Source: JABMQB01 sp964408795
GTDB lineage: Bacteria; Bacteroidota; Bacteroidia; Bacteroidales; Prolixibacteraceae
Length of the DNA stretch: 64,000 bases
NCBI GenBank assembly: GCA_964408795.1
Contig: CAYPAW010000114.1
Coordinates: 53,333 to 117,332 of the forward strand
Reading direction: 5' to 3'
Shown: positions 52,486 through 60,478 of the stretch, piece after piece
How positions within the stretch are numbered: the first letter of the stretch is position 1
How the letters are laid out: each line of letters begins with the position of its first letter
Position numbers and translations under genes: made by a program
Notes under the pieces: generated by a model
The model's input: only the letters and a program-made list of their open reading frames with translations
The model's database searches: none
Told to the model about the DNA's origin: nothing

Positions 52486-53088
52486 TTAATATAATTTGTC
52501 GATTGGTTTTTTGTAGGCAGCCGGGTCTTTTTTATAATCAGAAAGCGAGACTCCGGTAATGTTCTTAAACTGGTTTGAAAGATGGTGTGGGCTGCTGTAA
52601 TCCATCATCCAGGCTATTTCACTCAAGGTAAATTTATCGTCAAGGGCCAATTCCTTAACCCGTTCAATTTTCTGGAGGATGATGTATTTCTCCAGGGTTA
52701 TGTGTTCCACCCGGGAAAACACTTTGGATAATACCTGGTAACTGCGACCCATTTTTTCCACCAGGTACTCCGATTTTCGTGCTATGGAATCGACGTTATT
52801 CATCTGATGGATCAGTTCGATAACCGTGTGCTTGATTTGTTCAACCAGAACTTCGTTTTTATCCACGATCAAGGCTAATCCCAGGTTTTCTAATGTCTTG
52901 GCAATCCAGGTTCTGGAAATCACGGAAGGATCATATTGAACTATTGCTTCTCCGGGTTTGACATCCAGTACCGTTATTCCGGCTTTTGTCAACTCTTCAC
53001 GGACCAACCGTATACAACAGGAACTCAACATATTCTTGATGAGAATGCGTTGCCTGGTGTTTCCCTCCATTGATTTATCGATTTTCAT
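52486..53088 (-). CDS. AraC-family regulator with HMA-like N-terminal domain
   Basis: A 200-residue transcription regulator. The C-terminal ~90 residues are an AraC-type double helix-turn-helix (KFTLSEIAWMMDYSSPHHLSNQFKNITGVSLSDYKK). The N-terminal ~65 residues resemble the ferredoxin-like HMA fold often found on Bacteroidota AraC proteins, with an unusual adjacent Cys pair C24-C25 (NMLSSCCIRLVREELTKAGI) where HMA domains have CxxC. The frame extends upstream to a TTG at 53148; the ATG at 53088 is preferred. It is transcribed in the same direction as, and just upstream of, the PqqD-like operon, so it is a candidate regulator of it. Confidence 0.85.
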   Translation of the reverse strand: MKIDKSMEGNTRQRILIKNMLSSCCIRLVREELTKAGITVLDVKPGEAIVQYDPSVISRTWIAKTLENLGLALIVDKNEVLVEQIKHTVIELIHQMNNVDSIARKSEYLVEKMGRSYQVLSKVFSRVEHITLEKYIILQKIERVKELALDDKFTLSEIAWMMDYSSPHHLSNQFKNITGVSLSDYKKDPAAYKKPIDKLY

Positions 53089-53337
53089 ACAAACCCAACC
53101 TTCTGATTCCGGCCCGATCTTTTGTTCGATTAAGATAACACAAATCAAGTAAAAAAGAAAATCAGCGCTAAGGAAGAGGAAGGAAATAGAATTCGGGTCG
53201 TTATATCCGGGTTTCGTTGGCTTCTGTTACTGGGATTTGCCTGTTTGGCATTAATCTTGTCATAAGCAAAAATAACGATCAGAATCCATTAAACATGAAA
53301 CGAGCATATAAAATATTTACACCCAGGGTGATGATTA

Positions 53338-53357
53338 ATCCCGATAGCTATCGGGAT
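53338..53357. repeat. 20-bp perfect palindrome
   Basis: ATCCCGATAG / CTATCGGGAT without a loop (a 16-base core CCCGATAGCTATCGGG). It sits five bases before the 26-bp leader of the lipoprotein gene at 53392, mirroring the palindrome-plus-leader arrangement at 6757-6806. The rest of the 303-base gap 53089-53391 holds nothing else that I can see. Confidence 0.7.
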
Positions 53358-53362
53358 CGGGA

Positions 53363-53388
53363 ATACCTTATAAATTTAACACTTTAAT
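53363..53388 (+). promoter_or_regulatory. 26-bp leader shared with the lipoprotein gene at 6810
   Basis: Identical over 26 bases to 6781-6806 and likewise three bases before the ATG of a lipoprotein gene. An additional 10-base match (ATGAAACGAG, 53295-53304 and 6742-6751) lies upstream in both. May be a common promoter or translation leader. Confidence 0.55.
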
Positions 53389-53391
53389 CCT

Positions 53392-53928
53392 ATGAAAATC
53401 AGGAAAACACTACTTGGAATAATCACACTGGCTACAGCTGTTGTTTTGCTATCGTGTGAAGGAGAGCCGGGTCCTCCCGGCCAGGACGGAGTTTCCTTCT
53501 TAGGCCATGTATTTGAAATCCAGGGGGATTTTACCAGTCAGAACAATTATGAACTGTTCTATGAATTTCCGGTTAATTTTGTAATGTATGAGACCGATAT
53601 CGTGCTTGTCTATATCCTTTGGGATGTAGTGGAAGCCAATAACGGTGGAACGATGGATGTCTGGCGTCCTTTGCCCCAATCGGTGGTCCTGAATGAAGGG
53701 ATCCTTCAGTACAATTTCGATTATACCTTTGTGGATGTCCGGATTTTTCTGGATGGGGACATTCGTTTCAGCACCCTTCTGCCGGCAGAAAAGGACAATC
53801 AGGTTTTCAGAATTGTTGTTTTCCCGGCTGACTTTGCCGAAAATGGTCTGGTCAATGTGGAGAATCTTCAGGGGGTGATGGATTTTCTTGCCATCGAAGA
53901 GAAGGGTATCCGGAAGGTTGATTTCTGA
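53392..53928 (+). CDS. Lipoprotein with collagen-like GPPG motif
   Basis: A 178-residue predicted lipoprotein: signal peptide with lipobox VVLLSC (C22), followed at once by a short collagen-like GEPGPPGQDG tract. The remaining ~145 residues form beta strands (FEIQGDFTSQNNYELFYEFP, VRIFLDGDIRFSTLLPAEKDN). Bacteroidota have many lipoproteins starting with a Gly-Pro-Pro-Gly run after the Cys, of unknown function. Solitary gene with the shared 26-bp leader. Confidence 0.78.
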   Translation: MKIRKTLLGIITLATAVVLLSCEGEPGPPGQDGVSFLGHVFEIQGDFTSQNNYELFYEFPVNFVMYETDIVLVYILWDVVEANNGGTMDVWRPLPQSVVLNEGILQYNFDYTFVDVRIFLDGDIRFSTLLPAEKDNQVFRIVVFPADFAENGLVNVENLQGVMDFLAIEEKGIRKVDF

Positions 53929-54060
53929 TCCTCAGAAAACGAAATTTTCCGTTACGGGTATGCACTTATCACCAACCGGCTGTTTTTTTCCCGGAATAGT
54001 GTGTTATGCATTCCCGCTGAACGTTTCAACACAAGCTGCCAATGTTCCGTGCGACAGATA

Positions 54061-54098
54061 AAAAAACGGCTTCCCGAAAAAAAATTCAGGAAGCCGTT
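54061..54098 (-). terminator. Rho-independent terminator of the small membrane-protein gene
   Basis: On the minus strand AACGGCTTCC (from 54098) pairs with GGAAGCCGTT (to 54065), then a T-rich tail (six T including two stem bases) follows. It lies 37 bases beyond the stop of the leftward gene at 54135, as a terminator should. Confidence 0.8.
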
Positions 54099-54134
54099 AC
54101 GGCTAGGTTACTTCCGTTTCCGGCAAAAAAAGGC

Positions 54135-54404
54135 TTACGCTTTCTTTGTTTTATTTTTCCGTAAAAGAACAAATGCCACTACTCCGGCAACGACTACAGC
54201 GGCCACCACAACGATTACCACGGTATTGTCTGATTTTTCCTCTTCGTAATATTCATCGAAGTTTAGCACATTGTCTTCCATGTAGGAACTATCCTGGGGC
54301 GAGGCATTGTCTATGTAGGTTCCTTCTTCCTGAGCATATAGGGTACCTCCCCATACGATCAATGAAACGATCGCTGATACAAGGAATAATTTACACTTTT
54401 TCAT
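54135..54404 (-). CDS. Small exported membrane protein
   Basis: An 89-residue protein of no recognised family: signal peptide (1-25, ending LYAQ), a short acidic exported region (YMEDNVLNFDEYYEEEK), one membrane helix (VVIVVVAAVVVAGVVAFVLL, about 62-81) and a basic tail (RKNKTKKA). The basic tail after the helix suggests the C-terminus is cytoplasmic. The terminator just downstream supports a real gene. Its function cannot be inferred. Confidence 0.7.
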   Translation of the reverse strand: MKKCKLFLVSAIVSLIVWGGTLYAQEEGTYIDNASPQDSSYMEDNVLNFDEYYEEEKSDNTVVIVVVAAVVVAGVVAFVLLRKNKTKKA

Positions 54405-54423
54405 TTTGCTTCTTTTTTATTGG

Positions 54424-56418
54424 TTATACATTATGCTGTTTTTTCAATTTTTGTGCTTTTTCTGTATGGCCTGTTTTTTCGTAACATTCAATTAAATAGG
54501 GAATTGCAATTGAATAGCGGGTATTTATTTTCAGTAATTTTTCTAACAATACCAGCCCTTCCGAATAGTTCTTTTTTTTCATCTCCAATTTTGCATCCAG
54601 GAGCAAAAAAGGTTCATACCAGGGATGTTTTGTTTTTGCTTTTTGCAGCACATTTTGTACTTCTTCAAACTGATTCATAGCCAGGTAGCTTTCCGCAAGG
54701 CAGGTTGCAATTTGCAGGTCTGAAGGCTCTTTGGCCAGGGCCAAAGAGAGTTTGGATGTCGCCTTTTCAAAATCCTGCTCTTTGAATGCCTGATAACCTT
54801 CCCGGGCATCCGCATCTTGTCCTTTCAGAATGACCACGGTAGGATTTCCCTTGTGATAAAATGTTTTCACCACGTTTTCGGGTTTCCATGTATCGTTTTT
54901 GAGTTGCCAGGGGTGAATATAATTTACTCCCAACAGGGCATAGTCCCATTCAACAGCCATTTTATTGTAAAAATGAACGTATGTAAAATGGATGTTTTCT
55001 CTGTCCGGGAAATAAGCAGAAAGGATAAAATTGGAAGCTACCGTACATTCTGATGGGTTGTTTTCGTGTTCTTTGTCAAGCCAGGAAGCGGCTTTTTTCA
55101 TTTCATGCCAGTAATAGTCGTATTCATAATGGCTCCAAGCCTTTTTATTTCCTCCGACGAAGGTGTTGAAATAGATGTATTCCGAGGGGTATGTCCGGGC
55201 CATATGGATCACTGGCAGAGAAATGAACACCAGGCATAGGGTAGCCATGGCAATACGGGCCGGTTTCCGGAAGCATTTCCATACATGCATTAGTCCCAAC
55301 GAAGCAATGACCACAAGGGGTGGATAAATAAAAAACATTTGTCGCCAACCACTGTATAAATTGGCTTGTATAGCCAGTACATAGATCAACGGGAAGAGAA
55401 AAACAAAAGCAACTATTCCGCAGTCCAACAAGCTTTGCGATTGGTGATTTTTTATTCGATCGACCACAGAAACTACAAAAAGAAGGACTCCGGCGATCAC
55501 TATTTCAGGAATGGATATGAGAAGCCATTTGGGCAGATAGTACCACGGCAGGTTGGTACTCCATTCCCGGGTACCTTCAAAGATTTGTTGAATGCTGATG
55601 GTGTAATGTTCCATAATGGTTAAAGCTTCCCATGGATTTTTTAAGGGATGCATCAGTCCGAAAGGCCAGAAGATCAATCCGCCAAAATATCCAATACCGG
55701 TAATTACCAGGGCTTTTCCCAGGATTTGTTTCCACCAGCGGGGATTTTTGTATATTTCCCAGGAGTTCTTATCGGCAAACAGAAGCCAGGCACCCAAAAA
55801 GAGGGCGAGGTAAAAGAAGAATACCATTCCGCCGATTCTCACAGAATGGGTAAAAGCAAGGGCGAATCCCAACCAAAGAACATTCCTCCAACGGGGAAAC
55901 GGCATTTGTTTTAAAATCCGCAGGGTTAAAAGCAAACTCCAGGCATACCCCAAAGCAAAAGGGATATCTTTCAGGTTCCCATAGGCCTGTCCCATTATTG
56001 AGGGTGAGATGAACAAAAGAATCAGGGCCAGGATTCCGGTCAGGGGACTTCCCGAGACTTCCCAGGCGATCAGCCCGGTAACCAACAGCAAAAGAAAGGA
56101 AAAAAGCCATCCCAGATAATGCCTGGACTGATATACGGCTTTGATAGCGAATACCCGGTTAATCAGGGCGCTGATGTTATCCGGTGATTGACCGTAGAAT
56201 TTGAGGTTGCTGTGTGGGGTCTCCAGACAAGAGGTATCCTTCCCCAGGGTTTCATACCAGGAGAGGACCTTTTGGGCATGTTGGTAGTGAACCGGTTCAT
56301 CAATATTGATAGCAGCCCCGGAAGCCATGAAAAACATAACAAGCCCTAACAGGGAAGCAACCAGGTAAAAAAGTCTTTTTCCCCGATTTGTAGTTGCTAT
56401 GTTTTTCTTTTCGAACAC
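54424..56418 (-). CDS. GT39-like membrane glycosyltransferase with C-terminal TPR
   Basis: A 664-residue integral membrane protein of the PMT/GT39-like group (GT-C fold): about 11 helices over residues 15-420, with an acidic motif in the first exported loop (INIDEPVHYQHAQKV) that fits the catalytic Asp-Glu position. The C-terminal ~160 residues are TPR repeats (AREGYQAFKEQDFEKATSKLSLALAKEPSD, VQNVLQKAKTKHPWYEPFLL). It probably transfers a sugar from a polyprenyl-phosphate donor on the outer face of the inner membrane. Its neighbour GT2 is of the type that makes such donors. It is the last gene of the four-gene leftward operon. Confidence 0.84.
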   Translation of the reverse strand: MFEKKNIATTNRGKRLFYLVASLLGLVMFFMASGAAINIDEPVHYQHAQKVLSWYETLGKDTSCLETPHSNLKFYGQSPDNISALINRVFAIKAVYQSRHYLGWLFSFLLLLVTGLIAWEVSGSPLTGILALILLFISPSIMGQAYGNLKDIPFALGYAWSLLLTLRILKQMPFPRWRNVLWLGFALAFTHSVRIGGMVFFFYLALFLGAWLLFADKNSWEIYKNPRWWKQILGKALVITGIGYFGGLIFWPFGLMHPLKNPWEALTIMEHYTISIQQIFEGTREWSTNLPWYYLPKWLLISIPEIVIAGVLLFVVSVVDRIKNHQSQSLLDCGIVAFVFLFPLIYVLAIQANLYSGWRQMFFIYPPLVVIASLGLMHVWKCFRKPARIAMATLCLVFISLPVIHMARTYPSEYIYFNTFVGGNKKAWSHYEYDYYWHEMKKAASWLDKEHENNPSECTVASNFILSAYFPDRENIHFTYVHFYNKMAVEWDYALLGVNYIHPWQLKNDTWKPENVVKTFYHKGNPTVVILKGQDADAREGYQAFKEQDFEKATSKLSLALAKEPSDLQIATCLAESYLAMNQFEEVQNVLQKAKTKHPWYEPFLLLDAKLEMKKKNYSEGLVLLEKLLKINTRYSIAIPYLIECYEKTGHTEKAQKLKKQHNV

Positions 56419-56429
56419 TCTGTTTTTGT

Positions 56430-57344
56430 TTATTCAATAATTTCTTTGATAAAATAATGGGGTCTGTTTTGCGTTTCTTTGTAGATCCGATATACATATT
56501 CACCGATAATTCCCAGAAAGGTAAGTTGGATGGCTCCCAGAAAATAGAGGCTAAGCATGGTGGATGACCAGCCCAGGGGGGCCAGGTGGAGAAATTTACT
56601 CATCAGGGTGTACACAAAAGCCACCAACACAACCAAAATACCGGTCACCCCAAGGTAAAGGCATACTTTAACCGGCCAGTTTGAAAACGAGAAAAGGGCA
56701 TCCAGGGCCAGGCCCAGCAAATGGGAAAAATTCATCTTATTCGGCCCATGCTTCCGTTCCAGTCTGTTGTAATCAAAATAGAAATGGGTGAAACCGGCGA
56801 AATTCCGGAGACCCGGAATGTACCGGTTTTTCTCTTTCATGGAGTTGATCGCTTGGGCGACCTTTTTTTTCATCATACAGAAGTTTCCTTCATTTTCTAT
56901 CTGGGGGAAGCCGCAGGTTTTCCTGAAGATGGCATGAAACATGCGGATCATCCATTTTTTCCTCTTCGGTTCTTCCCGATTGGTTCTTCGGCCGGTGACT
57001 ATATCTACCGGTTCTTTTTTCAGAATGGAAAAAAATTCCGGCAGCAATTCGGGTGGATCCTGGAGGTCTCCATCCATTAAAGCGATGTAGTTTCCTTTTG
57101 CCAGGACCATCCCTGCCGTATAAGCGGCCTGGTGGCCGAAGTTTCTTGATAATGAAATGATTTTCAGTTCGTTGATTTTCTTTTTATTCTGGAGTAAAAA
57201 AGGAACGGTATTATCGGTGCTTCCATCGTCAACGCACAGTATTTCAAACGGTTCTTCTGTTTTGGCAAGGGCCTTTGCAATGCGTTGCACAAGCTCTGTG
57301 ACCAGGGTTTCTTCATTGAATAAAGGTGTTACTACGGAAATCAT
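56430..57344 (-). CDS. Polyprenyl-phosphate glycosyltransferase (GT2, GtrB/DPM1-like)
   Basis: A 304-residue family 2 glycosyltransferase of the dolichol/undecaprenyl-phosphate sugar synthase type: ISVVTPLFNEETLVTELVQ, ILCVDDGSTDNT, MDGDLQDPPELLPEFF (metal-binding DGD) and RTNREEPKRKKWMIRMF, with two C-terminal membrane helices. Makes a polyprenyl-phosphate-linked sugar in the cytosol for membrane transferases; the adjoining GT39-like gene (11 bases downstream) is an obvious user. Gap to the upstream Gfo/Idh gene is 26 bases. Confidence 0.9.
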   Translation of the reverse strand: MISVVTPLFNEETLVTELVQRIAKALAKTEEPFEILCVDDGSTDNTVPFLLQNKKKINELKIISLSRNFGHQAAYTAGMVLAKGNYIALMDGDLQDPPELLPEFFSILKKEPVDIVTGRRTNREEPKRKKWMIRMFHAIFRKTCGFPQIENEGNFCMMKKKVAQAINSMKEKNRYIPGLRNFAGFTHFYFDYNRLERKHGPNKMNFSHLLGLALDALFSFSNWPVKVCLYLGVTGILVVLVAFVYTLMSKFLHLAPLGWSSTMLSLYFLGAIQLTFLGIIGEYVYRIYKETQNRPHYFIKEIIE

Positions 57345-57370
57345 AATGGTTTGTTTTTTTGTTTCTTCAA

Positions 57371-58711
57371 TCAGGCTTTATGCTGGATACCCGGTGTAGG
57401 CACCGGAAAATCCTTGTCCACAGGGCCCATTTCAATGGTTTGTGGGCCCAGGATTTCTGTTGAAGACATCATTTCTTCCCAGGTTACTTTTCGCCCGGTA
57501 TAGGCAGCCGTTCGTCCCATGATGGCTGTTAGCGTAGAGATCGCAGTCTGTTCAGCTTCCTGAACCGGGCGATGGGTCCGGATGGCTGTGACCAGGTGTA
57601 TATGTTCCTGCACATAGGGTGATACTTTCACCGTATTGGTTGGATTTCCTGCGTTGTCCCGGGGGTATTCATATTCCCATTTGATGGTTCCGTCGGGATG
57701 GTAAATGGTATTCTGGCAGTTGGTATATCCGCGGGTACCCATAATAAATTCCCCCATTCCATTGGCACACCCGTCAATCTGACGTGTGAAGCTGTGGGAG
57801 AATAACCCCTCGTTGAAGTGGAAATCAATGCTGAAGAAATCGTACTGGTCGCCGGTGATTCTGCGGTGTCTGCCCCCGAAGCCCACCGCACTTTCAGGGT
57901 GTTTTCCGATGAACCAGTTGATCACGTCAATGTTGTGTACATGGGTATCGAGGATGTGGTCTCCGCACAACCAGAAGAAATTGTTCCAGTTTCTGATCAT
58001 GTATTCCATATCGCTCCAGCCTTCTTCCCGGCTTCGGAACCATACATGGGATTGCATCCAGAAGGCGCGTGCCGATGTGATCTCTCCGATGGCCCCGTTA
58101 GCCACCTGTTTGTAGGTTTCGATGTAATCGCGCTGATGTCGTCGTTGGGTTCCGGTAATTACCGTGAGTCCCAGTCCTTTTGCTTTTCGGGAGCTGGCAA
58201 TGATGGAGCGTGCTCCCACCGGATCTACACAGGCCGGTTTTTCCATGAAAACATGTTTGTTTGCCTGAATGCAGGCTTTTAGGTGTTCCGGCCGGAACTT
58301 GGGGGGTGTCACCAAAAGTACAATATCCAGGTCAACATCCAGAAGCTTTTTGTAGGCATCAAAACCCGTGAAACAGTTTTGATCGGGCACTTCAATTTTG
58401 TATTGTTTTAATTTTTTCCGGCAGTCCTGAATTTTGTCTTCAAAGACATCGGCCAGGGCAACAATTTCAAGGTTTGGTCCGGCGTCCATAAAATTGAGGG
58501 CTGCTCCGGTGCCCCGGTTTCCGCATCCCACGAGGCCGGCGCGCAGTTTTTGGCCGTCCGGGGCCTTATCCGGAAGAGGAGGCAACCCCAGTTCTTCGGC
58601 TGTTTTATTTCCTTTGCAGGAGGGCAGAGCAGAAAGCCCAACCAGCCCTGCAGCACCTGCCAGTGCAGTGGTTTCGAGAAACCTCCGTCTTGAAAACATT
58701 GCAGATTTCAT
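57371..58711 (-). CDS. Tat-exported Gfo/Idh/MocA-family oxidoreductase
   Basis: A 446-residue exported oxidoreductase. The N-terminal FSRRRFLETTALAGAAG is a twin-arginine signal followed by a possible lipobox (ALPSC). The Rossmann domain begins LRAGLVGCGNRGTGAALNFM and has MEKPACVDP, and the C-terminal sheet domain follows (SIDFHFNEGLFSHSF). Periplasmic members with Tat signals are common in Bacteroidota and carry NAD(H) into the periplasm as a tightly bound cofactor. Related enzymes make 3-keto-sugars and glycosidic substrates. It is second in the operon after the cytochrome-FGE fusion (11-base gap). Confidence 0.88.
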   Translation of the reverse strand: MKSAMFSRRRFLETTALAGAAGLVGLSALPSCKGNKTAEELGLPPLPDKAPDGQKLRAGLVGCGNRGTGAALNFMDAGPNLEIVALADVFEDKIQDCRKKLKQYKIEVPDQNCFTGFDAYKKLLDVDLDIVLLVTPPKFRPEHLKACIQANKHVFMEKPACVDPVGARSIIASSRKAKGLGLTVITGTQRRHQRDYIETYKQVANGAIGEITSARAFWMQSHVWFRSREEGWSDMEYMIRNWNNFFWLCGDHILDTHVHNIDVINWFIGKHPESAVGFGGRHRRITGDQYDFFSIDFHFNEGLFSHSFTRQIDGCANGMGEFIMGTRGYTNCQNTIYHPDGTIKWEYEYPRDNAGNPTNTVKVSPYVQEHIHLVTAIRTHRPVQEAEQTAISTLTAIMGRTAAYTGRKVTWEEMMSSTEILGPQTIEMGPVDKDFPVPTPGIQHKA

Positions 58712-58722
58712 GATTCTGTACT

Positions 58723-60255
58723 TTATTTTGTATTCCCTGTTTTTTTATCGTATTCACAGACGACCCTAAATCCTACCTCTTTGCAATCGGAATACCACCA
58801 AATGCTTTTGGGTATCTGCGGGTCGGTTAAGAGCCATTCCCGGGTACGTGTATGACTGCGGTCAGCTGACCGTAACCCAGCAGCACTGCTCCTAAAAGAG
58901 CCTCCCCGGATCACATGTTCTGTTCCGTTACGGGGTCCCCGGGGATTTGTTACCGTACCGGCAGGATATTTCCCGTATACCTGGGGATCGTAATAGTCGA
59001 GGCAGAATTCTGCTACATTTCCCAATATATTCTTTAATCCATAGGGATTGGCTTTTACAAAGGAAGGTTCCTGCGTGCAGTTGGGGCTGTTTTCCCGGTA
59101 CACGACATAGCGGGTTATCACGGCTGTATCCGGGCCAAAAAGTTTATTCCAGAGGCCATCCCGTTCGTAATCTTCGGGATTTCCCCCAAAGAAATAAGCT
59201 TCCTGGGAACCTCCTCGGGCAGCATATTCCCATTCAGCTTCTGTGGGCAGGCGATAGGTTTTTCCTGTTTTCAGGCTCAACCAGCGGCAGTAGGTCATGG
59301 CGGCATGGTGGGTCATGGTGATGGCCGGTCGGGATCCTTTTCCCCATCCCTGGTCGGGAGCACCCCACGGAGGAGTGGCTCCGGTAATGGCATCCACGGA
59401 ATCCCCTTGGTTATCGTTGCCTTCTTTGCGTCCCTGGGATCCGGTTTCGTTGAAAAAAGCCAGGTATTCATCCCACGTGACTTCCACCTCGCCCATAAAA
59501 AAAGAATGAACGTTCACTTCGCGCCGGGGTCCTTCATCGGGTGAACGATAGGGCTCCCGGGGATGGCTGCCCATAATGAATTTTCCTCCCGGAATAGCCT
59601 TCATGCGGAAGGATACGCTGGTTCCCGGTATTTTCTCTGTGAAATCTGAAAACCCCTTTACGGTTTCAGCTTCAGTAAAAAGCGCTTTTTCCGTAAAATC
59701 GATCAGTCCAAAGTCGGTATTTACCTGGTCTGCTTCCGGATCATAATGCCCGATGCGGGGATGACAGGTTAAACAGGTTCTGCCTGCGGGATTTTTTTCG
59801 TAGTTCAGGTGTGCTTCGCTCCCTTCATTCGAAAGAGTCGCCGGGTAAAGGTTCGAATGGCACCTGATACACGACGCTTCATACGTAAAATGACGGGCTT
59901 TTTCAGGGGTCCGTTTGGCCTCCCAATCAATCTCCTCCGGATCTTTGGCCAGGTATCCGTACACATCTTTAAATCCCTGTTTTGCCTTGGCCCAGGTATA
60001 GGCCGGCAATCCATCTTCCCGGGGAGGAAGATGGCATTCGGTGCAATGAACAACCACACCCGATGCATTGTTGCTATGCGTCGAAAGCCTCCAATTGGTT
60101 TCTGCATGTGGATGTAAATGACAAACCATGCAAAAAGAATCGGTCGACGTGTAGGTCATCCCTTTGTTAAAAGAAAAAAACAACAGCAATACAACTCCAA
60201 TTGCCACAGCAAAAACAACCGGGGGCTTCTTCAAAAATTTCAGTTTACGACCCAT
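58723..60255 (-). CDS. NapC/NrfH-like tetraheme domain fused to FGE-sulfatase domain
   Basis: A 510-residue exported fusion. A membrane helix (residues 12-30) is followed by a cytochrome domain with four CxxCH haem sites (C42-H46, C71-H75, C129-H133, C161-H165), with the NrfH-like GMTYTSTDSFCMVCH at the first. Residues about 215-505 are a formylglycine-generating-enzyme (FGE-sulfatase) domain (GGKFIMGSHPREP, VTWDEYLAFFN, YRLPTEAEWEYAARGG, GNVAEFCLDYYD, HVIRGGSFRSSAAGLR, GFRVVCEY). The active-site Cys pair of true FGE is absent (SFRSSAAGLRS), so it is not an FGE in the catalytic sense. The start of the operon. Confidence 0.85.
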   Translation of the reverse strand: MGRKLKFLKKPPVVFAVAIGVVLLLFFSFNKGMTYTSTDSFCMVCHLHPHAETNWRLSTHSNNASGVVVHCTECHLPPREDGLPAYTWAKAKQGFKDVYGYLAKDPEEIDWEAKRTPEKARHFTYEASCIRCHSNLYPATLSNEGSEAHLNYEKNPAGRTCLTCHPRIGHYDPEADQVNTDFGLIDFTEKALFTEAETVKGFSDFTEKIPGTSVSFRMKAIPGGKFIMGSHPREPYRSPDEGPRREVNVHSFFMGEVEVTWDEYLAFFNETGSQGRKEGNDNQGDSVDAITGATPPWGAPDQGWGKGSRPAITMTHHAAMTYCRWLSLKTGKTYRLPTEAEWEYAARGGSQEAYFFGGNPEDYERDGLWNKLFGPDTAVITRYVVYRENSPNCTQEPSFVKANPYGLKNILGNVAEFCLDYYDPQVYGKYPAGTVTNPRGPRNGTEHVIRGGSFRSSAAGLRSADRSHTRTREWLLTDPQIPKSIWWYSDCKEVGFRVVCEYDKKTGNTK

Positions 60256-60478
60256 CCACCATTTCTCTCTTGATATACAATACTAAAGAGGGATTGTTAC
60301 CTTATTTCTTAACCGATTGTTAAAAGGACGCTTAATTACCTGTTAACATCCTCTTAATATATTTTTTAATCAATTAGTAGATAATTCGTTAGAATTAGTG
60401 AAAATTTATTATTTTTATGGGTTCATGGTATTAATGGAAGTATTAATCTGAACGTATTTTGTGAATGGGAGTCAACCT

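Noticed and set aside
58723..60255. Annotation as a true formylglycine-generating enzyme
   Set aside because: The active-site cysteines of FGE are missing in SFRSSAAGLRS, and no sulfatase gene is near.
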